A stretch of 9,755 nt of DNA, from the NCBI GenBank assembly GCA_050304855.1, contig JBNLEI010000039.1, forward strand, positions 1-9,755. The letters are read 5' to 3'. How positions within the stretch are numbered: position 1 is the first letter of the stretch; each line of letters opens with the position of its first letter. Below, piece by piece: positions 1 to 5,467 of this stretch. Under the pieces are notes generated by a model, which searched no databases, had not been told where the DNA came from, and was given only the letters and a program-made list of their open reading frames with translations. Source of the DNA: Methylomarinum sp050304855 (lineage in GTDB: Bacteria; Pseudomonadota; Gammaproteobacteria; Methylococcales; Methylomonadaceae). Made by a program: the position numbers and the translations under genes.

Positions 1-1
1 G

Positions 2-235
2 GAAGGCGCCTATGCATTGCTTAACGAAAAATGGGACTATGGCGAAGAATTCCAGGATGGGATCAGAAGGCAGTTGACTTTCGTGATAGAGAACCCTCGA
101 ATCATGGGGCGTTCATTGAATATTCTCCAGATTATGAAATCGCTGGAACGTTGCGGCGATCATTGTAGAAGCATCGACGAATATTTGATATTCATGCTTG
201 AAGGTAAGAATATCCGGCATCAAAATGTTGAATGA
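2..235 (+). CDS. phoU: PhoU, C-terminal part (5' end outside the window)
   Basis: This is the last 77 codons of a phosphate-signalling regulator of the PhoU family. The frame is open to the left edge, so the gene starts upstream; the TTG at 17 is internal. PhoU is a cytoplasmic three-helix-bundle protein that links the Pst phosphate transporter to the PhoR/PhoB two-component system and damps the Pho response. The visible part holds the second-repeat metal-binding helix with the ExxxD signature (SLERCGDHC). After it comes the typical end IDEYLIFMLEGKNIRH, which aligns by eye with the E. coli PhoU tail (SIERIGDRC ... VKGQDFRH). The family assignment is firm. No pst or pho neighbour is visible, and downstream lies an AT-rich stretch with no obvious terminator. 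Confidence 0.88.
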   Translation, partial: EGAYALLNEKWDYGEEFQDGIRRQLTFVIENPRIMGRSLNILQIMKSLERCGDHCRSIDEYLIFMLEGKNIRHQNVE

Positions 236-265
236 GTATCTGATTCTTATCTTTGGAGGGGCGTT

Positions 266-388
266 TTGAAAAAGGATAGTTTTTGCTCTCAGAAGAGCTC
301 GTTTAGTTTAGCATCGAATATGAAGCATAAAAAGCGCCCAGTATCGAACACACAGACTGAAGCAGTGTGTCGTGCGGTACAAAAATAA
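266..388 (+). CDS. Possible 40-aa small protein after phoU
   Basis: A 40-codon ORF starts with TTG 30 bases after the phoU stop. It is preceded by a strong ribosome-binding sequence (GGAGGGG at 255-261, about 6 bases from the start when measured from GGAGG). The product would be basic (many Lys and Arg, with a KHKKRP patch at residues 20-25), with two cysteines (7 and 35), no membrane segment and no signal peptide. I do not recognise a family. A short hairpin, GCTCT/AGAGC, lies inside it (285-298). The good SD and position in line with phoU argue for translation. The short length, TTG start and lack of a recognisable motif argue against. It could be a chance ORF or a decayed gene end. Confidence 0.3.
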   Translation: MKKDSFCSQKSSFSLASNMKHKKRPVSNTQTEAVCRAVQK

Positions 389-514
389 GAGCCGTTTCGG
401 CATAGTGCTGAAGCTTTTGTGACATAAATATCGAGTGCTGTTTCAATAGGGGCTTACCCTAACTCTCTTTCTTGTACCCCTTCAAAAAATAGACCAACAG
501 TTAAGGGATTATCC

Positions 515-661
515 GTGGTCTTTAAAGATCTTATTTCTTTGGCTAAAAACGAAACTGAAATTGATTACAAAAAAACTATGATTCTTTTTTGCATAATTTT
601 TGTAGTCATTCAGTGGAGTAGAGCTGAGTTATATTTAAGCAATTCGCTATTGCTTAAATAA
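515..661 (+). CDS. Possible 48-aa single-span membrane small protein
   Basis: A 48-codon ORF starts with GTG at 515, preceded by AAGGGA (503-508) at a 6-base spacing. Residues 1-21 are polar and charged (Lys, Asp, Glu). Residues 22-34 are strongly hydrophobic (MILFCIIFVVIQW), and a short amphipathic tail follows, so a single inner-membrane helix is plausible. The frame stays open upstream to 428, but no other usual start codon precedes GTG 515. The stop codon lies at the right end of the perfect 12-bp inverted repeat at 632-660, so the last codons and the hairpin overlap. No family is recognised. Low GC and an isolated position are in keeping with either a real small membrane protein or a chance ORF. 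Confidence 0.35.
   Translation: MVFKDLISLAKNETEIDYKKTMILFCIIFVVIQWSRAELYLSNSLLLK
632..660. repeat. Perfect 12-bp inverted repeat (hairpin)
   Basis: TATTTAAGCAAT (632-643) is exactly complementary to ATTGCTTAAATA (649-660), with a 5-base loop TCGCT. As RNA it would form a 12-bp, mostly A-U stem. No U-tract follows, so it is not a standard intrinsic terminator. It spans the 3' end of the 48-codon ORF. It could be an RNA-stabilising 3' hairpin or a protein-binding operator; the sequence does not decide between them. Confidence 0.6.
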
Positions 662-809
662 ATTAGCGTGTTGTCTGCTGATGGATACTAAGTGGAAACA
701 TAATTTCGGAATTCATTTTCAAAAGTTGGCGCCAAACAATCTAATGCTATATTTGTATTGCGCACAATTTTCAGTGAGAAGACTATAGCTTGATAGTAGA
801 CTTTTCAAT

Positions 810-838
810 TTGACAGGCCATATTTTGGTGCATAGACT
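810..838 (+). promoter_or_regulatory. Candidate sigma-70 promoter upstream of the DUF1566 gene
   Basis: A perfect -35 box TTGACA (810-815) is followed after 17 bases by TAGACT (833-838), which matches four of six positions of TATAAT. Transcription would start near 845, leaving an untranslated leader of about 225 bases before the ATG at 1070. An AT-rich setting raises the chance of random matches. Confidence 0.4.
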
Positions 839-1069
839 GCAAATCGGTTGGCTAAGAAAGGAATAAAATTTCCGGATTTCAGTAGGTTATAAATTCGAGT
901 TTTGTGCTGGTCTTGGAAATGGATAGTCGATATTATTTTTATAACTTCATATTTTGAAAATTCCTCCGAAGATTACGATAAAAAAGACATGGAGGGAATT
1001 TCATAGGCAACGAATTGGTTGCCGATCAGGCATTCGCTAAATTTTCGGTTACCGGTCATTATTATTGCG

Positions 1070-1825
1070 ATGGATAAATTTTTTACTCATATCCCTAAGA
1101 TTATCGAGACGGCGGCCAAGAGCCCGCTAGGGCTATTTGCTTTAATGGTTCTGAGCGTTTCGGCGTTGGGGTTCATGTTTTTTCATGATGCATCTGAGAT
1201 ACTGAAGGCGGGTATCTTCGTCATGTTGTTTTCGGGGGTTTGTGCGTTCGGCTACGCGGTGATGCGCTCGGTGTCGCGACAATCCTCTCAGCCGGATTCC
1301 GAAGAGGAGTCGTCTCCTAAAAAAAAGGAAGCCGTCACTTTAAGGCGTAAGCCGGCTTTGTTATCGGCGGACCAAATCAAAGTGGCGTTGTCCAAACATG
1401 GTTTGTACGAGAAGCGCTGGAATCCCGGAGCCAACGGTGTTGAACATCGTTATCAGGTTTTAGTGCTGGACGATGCTTTAGTCATCGTCGATGAAGCAAC
1501 GGGGCTGATGTGGCAGAAAGGCGGCTCACGAGGGAACTTGACTTTCGACAAAGCGGAACATTACGCGACGCAGCTGAACGCCGAGCGGTTCGCCGGCTTT
1601 AACGATTGGCGGTTGCCGACGGTGGAGGAGGCCATGTCGCTGATGGAGCCGAAGGCTTATGATAATTTTCATATCGATCCGCACTTTGAACGCGGGATTA
1701 ATTTTATCTGGACCGCGGACAATTCGGTCGATGATCGAGCTTGGCTCGTGTATTTTTATGACGGGATTCTGGCGGCGGAAAAAAAGGAGTTTAATGCCTG
1801 GAGTAAACTGGTTCGTTGTCTGTAG
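1070..1825 (+). CDS. Membrane-anchored DUF1566 (Lcl C-terminal-like) protein
   Basis: A 251-residue protein of unknown function. Residues 20-38 and 47-65 form two closely spaced hydrophobic helices. A charged Ser/Glu/Lys linker follows (about 69-95). The rest, from about 128 to 251, is a DUF1566/Lcl_C domain, recognised by TGLMWQK (144-150), NDWRLPTVEE (178-187), a later FIWTAD segment and the closing Val-Arg-Cys-Leu. This domain is common in bacterial surface or secreted proteins of unknown function. By the positive-inside rule both ends may be cytoplasmic, which is unusual for it. I chose ATG 1070 because the protein then starts just before the amphipathic and membrane segments; the frame extends to a TTG at 1019, and neither start has a clear SD. 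The gene converges with the DUF2845 gene, leaving 53 bases between the stop codons and no clear terminator. Confidence 0.8.
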   Translation: MDKFFTHIPKIIETAAKSPLGLFALMVLSVSALGFMFFHDASEILKAGIFVMLFSGVCAFGYAVMRSVSRQSSQPDSEEESSPKKKEAVTLRRKPALLSADQIKVALSKHGLYEKRWNPGANGVEHRYQVLVLDDALVIVDEATGLMWQKGGSRGNLTFDKAEHYATQLNAERFAGFNDWRLPTVEEAMSLMEPKAYDNFHIDPHFERGINFIWTADNSVDDRAWLVYFYDGILAAEKKEFNAWSKLVRCL

Positions 1826-1878
1826 AGGATTTCGCGATCCCGAAAATGAGATAACGGCAACGAAATGGAACGAGGCTT

Positions 1879-2220
1879 TCAATAGCCGTAGCCGAGTTCT
1901 CGGATTTCCTTAAGAATGCCGTTTTCGAATCGCAGGTGACGCATAAATTGTCGCGGACCGAAGTTGTAAATCCACTCGTCGATCACGATCTCCCGATATT
2001 CTTCGATGCCGGATCGCCAACCGGGGCGATATGAATAATCTTGAACCACGGTACTGATCCGCCGGTCCGTCAGAGCGGGAAATCCGCATTTTTGCAGAAC
2101 TTCCGCTTGATGATCGCCAACGCTGACAAGCAGACGACCGCAACGCATCGAAGCGGAAACGTCTGGAGGGCGAATCAGTAAAAACAAAAACAAGAGCAGC
2201 GCCAGAGATAAGTGTCTCAT
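1879..2220 (-). CDS. Secreted DUF2845 protein
   Basis: A 113-residue protein with a classical signal peptide: Arg-His, then a Leu/Phe-rich core (residues 4-16), with likely cleavage after VSA at 23. The mature part shows the DUF2845 pattern: Cys27-Gly, SVGD (33-36), EVLQKCG-P (40-48 region), then WIYNFGP and a strand-turn near the end (RFENGILKEI). Cys27 and Cys45 could form a disulfide in the periplasm. The VLxxCGxP plus W-Y plus F-N-G pattern is reminiscent of the BamE/SmpA fold, which is inference. An SD-like GGGAAG lies 8 bases upstream of the ATG (2229-2234 on the complement). It is transcribed divergently from the TauE gene and convergently with the DUF1566 gene. The function is unknown for the family. 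Confidence 0.85.
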   Translation of the reverse strand: MRHLSLALLLFLFLLIRPPDVSASMRCGRLLVSVGDHQAEVLQKCGFPALTDRRISTVVQDYSYRPGWRSGIEEYREIVIDEWIYNFGPRQFMRHLRFENGILKEIRELGYGY

Positions 2221-2239
2221 GAGTCGTGCTTCCCAATGA

Positions 2240-2252
2240 ATAAAGCCTTTAT
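2240..2252. repeat. 13-bp palindrome upstream of the DUF2845 gene
   Basis: ATAAAG-C-CTTTAT is a perfect 6-1-6 inverted repeat located 20-32 bases upstream of the minus-strand start codon. It could be an operator. A second 6-1-6 palindrome with the same central base lies at 2378-2390, at the other end of this divergent intergenic region. Confidence 0.3.
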
Positions 2253-2373
2253 CTTAATGCATGTCGGCAGGGTAATCTAATTTTCAGGGCCAGAGATTGC
2301 CGGCAAACGATGTTTCTCAACCGACTAACAGTCTTGTCGAGGGTAATGATTCGCTTAATGGAGTAGGAAAAGG

Positions 2374-2379
2374 GATAAT
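2374..2379 (+). promoter_or_regulatory. Candidate -10 element (GATAAT) for the TauE gene
   Basis: GATAAT matches five of six positions of the sigma-70 -10 consensus and lies 31 bases before the GTG start. No good -35 box is found at 16-18 bases upstream, so the promoter, if real, may need an activator. A palindrome begins within its 3' end (2378-2390). Confidence 0.25.
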
Positions 2380-2390
2380 TAAACTTTAAT
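2378..2390. repeat. 13-bp palindrome overlapping the candidate TauE promoter
   Basis: ATTAAA-C-TTTAAT is a perfect 6-1-6 inverted repeat that starts inside the GATAAT -10 candidate and covers the expected transcription start. That is a classic repressor position, but the sequence is AT-only apart from the centre and could arise by chance. Confidence 0.3.
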
Positions 2391-2409
2391 CGGACAAATC
2401 AGATTCCTT

Positions 2410-3411
2410 GTGCCTGGAAAAGCGTTAATTTTTTACAATCCATTGCTGTTCAGCCTGGTTATTGCGGTTTCGGTGTGGACGTTATGGTACGGTTATAGTT
2501 CCCCTAATACTTTAGCGATTATCGAGGAAAACTGGCCGGTTACGTTGACGATGGTTTTCGGTTCTTTTATTGCCGGAGCAACTAGCGAAGGCGGCGGGGC
2601 CGTGGCTTTTCCTGTCTTTACCAAGGTGCTTCACATTGCACCGATGGATGCGAAGATTTTTTCTTTGGCGATTCAAAGCGTCGGCATGACGGCGGCGACA
2701 TTGACTATTATCGTGTTGAAAATAAAGGTTGCGTGGAGAGTTATTTTCTGGGCAAGTCTGGGTGGATTATGCGGTCTGAGTTTTAGTACCGTTTTGCTGG
2801 CGCCGATGTTGCAGCCTGCGCTTTTGAAAATGTTGTTTACCTCGATGATCGTCAGTTTTGCTTTGACGCTGGCGATTCTAAATTGGCAGCCCAGAACGTA
2901 TAACAATTCCATGCCGATTTTCGGCTGGCGGGAAAAGAGCATTATGCTGTTAACTGGAGGCCTCGGTGGCGCTATGACCGGACTGGTCGGTAACGGTATC
3001 GATATCATTTGTTTTTCGGTGATGGTTTTGTTATTCCGATTGTCGGAGAAGGTTTCGACACCGAGTTCAGTGGTTCTCATGGCGTTAAATTCGCTGGCCG
3101 GTTTCGCGTTGCATTATTGGGTGCTCGGTGGATTTACCGAACAGGTGGAGCGCTATTGGTTGGCGGCGGTGCCGGTTGTTGTGGTCGGCGCTCCGTTGGG
3201 CGCTTATTGGTGTACAAAACTAAATAGCCGAACCATTGCCGCTATTTTGATTTTCTTGATTATGGTCGAATTAATCAGTTCGCTGTGCTTGATTCCATTA
3301 ACTGGTAAGATTGTCTCGGTAAGCTTGGCGGTTTTTGCGATGTTTTCGGTGATTTACTATGTCATGTCCAGGTCTTTACGATATAGACCGGTTATAGAGG
3401 AGGATAAATAA
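2410..3411 (+). CDS. TauE/SafE (DUF81) family anion permease
   Basis: A 333-residue polytopic inner-membrane protein with about eight hydrophobic helices in two halves. Each half carries the glycine-rich motif of the TauE/SafE family: AGATSEGGGAVAFPV at 55-69, and GGLGGAMTGLVGNGIDI at 183-199. TPSSVVLMALNSLAGF (217-232) and GAPLGA (260-265) fit the second-half pattern. Family members are proposed exporters or importers of sulfite, sulfoacetate or other small anions; the substrate here cannot be read from sequence. The start is GTG with no convincing SD. It is the only usual start between an upstream stop (2380) and the first membrane helix. The stop codon overlaps the ATG of the next gene (TAATG), so the two are probably translationally coupled. 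Confidence 0.85.
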   Translation: MPGKALIFYNPLLFSLVIAVSVWTLWYGYSSPNTLAIIEENWPVTLTMVFGSFIAGATSEGGGAVAFPVFTKVLHIAPMDAKIFSLAIQSVGMTAATLTIIVLKIKVAWRVIFWASLGGLCGLSFSTVLLAPMLQPALLKMLFTSMIVSFALTLAILNWQPRTYNNSMPIFGWREKSIMLLTGGLGGAMTGLVGNGIDIICFSVMVLLFRLSEKVSTPSSVVLMALNSLAGFALHYWVLGGFTEQVERYWLAAVPVVVVGAPLGAYWCTKLNSRTIAAILIFLIMVELISSLCLIPLTGKIVSVSLAVFAMFSVIYYVMSRSLRYRPVIEEDK

Positions 3412-3974
3412 TGCGAGTAGTGATACGCGGTTCGTTGCTTTTATTAATGATATTGTCGATTGGCGCCTGTAAAAGGGCGTTGAACCCTACGGAGATTCCA
3501 GCTCATATCGTCGTTGGCGATAGCTATTACACCCAGTTTGTGATCCGCTACGAGAAAGGGACGCATTTAACCACCAATTTTAGGCGCGGTGCTTCGATTC
3601 CGGTCAATACGCCGGTCACCTTACTGAATATCACCAGCAAAACCATCGAAGTTCAGCTTGACGATTCGGGGCAGAAACTGTTGGTTAAGAATGTCGAAAA
3701 ACATACCGGAGACGACGTGTTCCGAGCGTTCGATAAGCTGTTTGCCAAAAAGAAAGTGAGTTTGGCGAAATTCAACCGACTGGAAAGACAGCACATTCAA
3801 AGTGGCACCGTCGCCAAAGATATGCGAAAGGACGCTGTTCTTATCGCAATCGGTTATCCGCCGATTACCGAAACCCCTAGCCTAGACAGCAACATGTGGG
3901 TTTACTGGAGCGGTCGATTCAATAAATTCAATGTGCAGTTTAAGAACGGTAAAGTCAGTAGGGTGGTGGATTAA
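3411..3974 (+). CDS. Lipoprotein with BamE/SmpA-like C-terminal part
   Basis: A 187-residue predicted lipoprotein. The signal peptide ends in the lipobox Ile-Gly-Ala-Cys, with the lipidated cysteine at residue 20. Lys21 and Arg22 follow rather than Asp, which by the +2 rule suggests outer-membrane sorting. Residues about 30-130 form an unrecognised polar domain. The last 50 residues look BamE/SmpA-like: MRKDAVLIAIGYPP (138-151), then W163, Y165 and W166, and a final strand with F177 and G180. This pattern is seen, not confirmed by alignment. The ATG overlaps the TauE stop by one base, and the SD-like GGAGGA (about 3399-3404) lies inside the TauE gene. The next gene starts 18 bases downstream. 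The role is unknown; an envelope partner of the neighbouring transporters is plausible. Confidence 0.75.
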   Translation: MRVVIRGSLLLLMILSIGACKRALNPTEIPAHIVVGDSYYTQFVIRYEKGTHLTTNFRRGASIPVNTPVTLLNITSKTIEVQLDDSGQKLLVKNVEKHTGDDVFRAFDKLFAKKKVSLAKFNRLERQHIQSGTVAKDMRKDAVLIAIGYPPITETPSLDSNMWVYWSGRFNKFNVQFKNGKVSRVVD

Positions 3975-3992
3975 TTTTCGTAGGGAGTTCGG

Positions 3993-4628
3993 TTGAAGAT
4001 GTTCGGCGCCGTTAAAGCTATTGTGGTCACCTGTTTGTTTCTGGCGTATCCGTATTTGGTGTATCGCGGAATAGAAAGCGGGATGGTCTGGTTGGCGCCG
4101 GCGATTTTTTCCGGGATTTATCTGTCGCAGTCTTTCGCCACGCGCAATATAAAGATCAAGATCTTCAAGGCGCTGGTGGCGATCGGGTTGTTGTTGGGCG
4201 CTTATTATTTGCAGACGATAACCGCCAAGGTCATGCCGGTACTGATTCAGTTGATGCTGATGTATTTTTTCGGCCGGACGCTGTTGAAAGGCAAAGGGCC
4301 GTCTTTTATAGAAAGTTTCGTGCGTTTGGAGTTTCCCGAATTTCCGCCCGGCGTCAGTGAATACTGCCGCCAATTAACGGTGTTATGGACCGCTTTTTTT
4401 GCTTTCAATGCACTCGCATGCATAGCGTTGGCTATATGGGGAACCGATTTCTGGTGGACTTTGTATAACGGCGTCATTATCTACGTCATGATCGGAGTTT
4501 TGATAACGGGCGAGTATATTTACCGTCATTTTCGTTTCCCCGACCTGTGGATTCCGGACCCTAAATCGACCATTAAAACCATGGTTGTCAACGGCCGCAA
4601 AATTTGGATGGATGTACAGACAAGATGA
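3993..4628 (+). CDS. COG4648-type predicted membrane protein
   Basis: A 211-residue inner-membrane protein of the kind grouped as COG4648, often mis-annotated as DNA gyrase subunit B. Hydrophobic helices lie near residues 5-23, 31-46, 59-75, 80-94, 130-148 and 158-172. The conserved parts are FGRTLLKGKGPSFIESFVRL (93-112), FPPGVSEYCRQLT (117-129), the W/F-rich segment after it, and a C-terminal tail that includes RFPDLWIPDP (181-190). The biochemical function is unknown. Homologues sit in aryl-polyene-type lipid clusters beside acyl-CoA ligase, LolA-like and MMPL genes, which matches the two genes downstream here. The TTG at 3993 has AGGGAG (3982-3987) 5 bases upstream; the ATG at 3999 is the alternative, 11 bases from the same SD. 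It lies 18 bases after the lipoprotein gene. Confidence 0.8.
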   Translation: MKMFGAVKAIVVTCLFLAYPYLVYRGIESGMVWLAPAIFSGIYLSQSFATRNIKIKIFKALVAIGLLLGAYYLQTITAKVMPVLIQLMLMYFFGRTLLKGKGPSFIESFVRLEFPEFPPGVSEYCRQLTVLWTAFFAFNALACIALAIWGTDFWWTLYNGVIIYVMIGVLITGEYIYRHFRFPDLWIPDPKSTIKTMVVNGRKIWMDVQTR

Positions 4629-4660
4629 ACCAATTTGATCATGAGCTTTTTGCTCGATAA

Positions 4661-4680
4661 ATCATTGGCTTAAGAATGAT
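4661..4680 (+). repeat. Small hairpin between the COG4648 and LolA-like genes
   Basis: ATCATT (4661-4666) pairs with AATGAT (4675-4680) around an 8-base loop, GGCTTAAG, shortly upstream of the SD of the next gene. There is no U-tract, so it is not a normal terminator. It could modulate translation or be chance. Confidence 0.2.
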
Positions 4681-4698
4681 CCTACTCGGAGATAACAG

Positions 4699-5361
4699 GT
4701 GAAAACCCGTTCAGTCATTAAATCAAGACAGTCTTTCGTGAAGATAATATTTTCGTTGATCGTATTTTTATTGAGCGCTCAATCCGATGCCGAAGATTCG
4801 GTGGACGCTTTGATGCAAAGAATGCAATCCGATACCGCTGTCAGGATCGCTTATCGCGAAACCCGGACTATCGAACTGATGGATCAGCCTTGGCAGGGTG
4901 CCGGTTTCATGTACTCGTTACCGCCGGATCTGATGATCAAGGAGCAATTGCAACCGGAGCGTCTGCTCATGGCGATTAACGGAGAACAAATGTTTTATTT
5001 CGATCCCGGCAATGATATCCGTCATCAGGGCGAACTGAACCCCGATGATCCGCTGACATTGAGCACTGCCGTTTTTAAAGCGCTAATGAATGCCGACCGT
5101 CGGTTATTGGAAAGTTTATATTCGGTCGATTTCGAAGCCAAACCCGATCAATGGCAAATGACGTTGAGTGCCAGAAACGATACCGACTCAGCCTTCAGAA
5201 TCGATATCTCGGGGTTACCCGAGCAACAGGCCGATCGGATTCAAGTTCAACAGGGGGACGGCGATAAAAGCGATTTCATTTTGCAAAAAGAAGATTCGGG
5301 CGAGGACGTTGCGGCCCGGATCAATACGCTTTATCAGGAATTGCTGGGAACCGATGACTGA
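4699..5361 (+). CDS. LolA-like periplasmic carrier protein
   Basis: A 220-residue protein with an N-terminal signal peptide: basic start, hydrophobic core 16-27, probable cleavage after Ser-Asp-Ala at 31. The mature part follows the LolA-like pattern of curved beta-sheet proteins that shield lipid moieties: VRIAYRETRTIELMDQPWQG (48-67), GFMYSLPPDLMIKEQ (68-82) and a following MFYFDPGND strand. Canonical LolA carries lipoproteins from LolCDE to LolB. The divergent relatives found beside MMPL exporters are thought to carry other lipids such as aryl polyenes; here that is inference. The start is GTG 4699 with GGAG (4688-4691) 7 bases upstream. It follows the COG4648 gene by 70 bases and precedes the MMPL gene by about 100 bases, the usual neighbours in such clusters. 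Confidence 0.8.
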   Translation: MKTRSVIKSRQSFVKIIFSLIVFLLSAQSDAEDSVDALMQRMQSDTAVRIAYRETRTIELMDQPWQGAGFMYSLPPDLMIKEQLQPERLLMAINGEQMFYFDPGNDIRHQGELNPDDPLTLSTAVFKALMNADRRLLESLYSVDFEAKPDQWQMTLSARNDTDSAFRIDISGLPEQQADRIQVQQGDGDKSDFILQKEDSGEDVAARINTLYQELLGTDD

Positions 5362-5467
5362 CTACGTTGTTCGAGCCGGACGATACGATTGTTCGTGTAA
5401 AACAAGCAAAAGGATTTGCCGATCTGCGCTTGATAATAAAGATTCGGTTTAAGAGAGGTTGAAACTG

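Larger units (their letters stand above)
236..1069. other. AT-rich gene-poor stretch between phoU and the DUF1566 gene
   Basis: About 830 bases hold no standard-length gene on either strand. Composition is visibly more AT-rich than the flanking genes, most of all from about 520 to 1000. Items seen inside are two short ORFs with Shine-Dalgarno sites (266-388 and 515-661), a perfect inverted repeat (632-660), a 10-bp palindrome TTGGCGCCAA (726-735) and a TTGACA-N17-TAGACT promoter-like pair (810-838). I see no tRNA, transposase remnant or tandem repeat. Confidence 0.6.

Noticed and set aside
563..607. Imperfect inverted repeat GATTACAAAAA / TTTTTGTAGTC
   Set aside because: Mostly A/T runs with a 23-base loop inside a possible coding sequence; weak compared with the perfect repeat at 632-660.
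681..788. 35-codon ORF in the AT-rich stretch
   Set aside because: No Shine-Dalgarno site before the ATG and no recognisable features.
1526..1882. 118-codon minus-strand ORF antisense to the DUF1566 gene
   Set aside because: Shadow frame of a well supported gene, with no domain pattern of its own.
5354..5452. 32-codon ORF overlapping the LolA-like stop (ATGACTGA) and filling the gap to the MMPL gene
   Set aside because: It is the tail of a longer out-of-frame reading frame inside the LolA-like gene, has no good SD and is not expected in this gene order.
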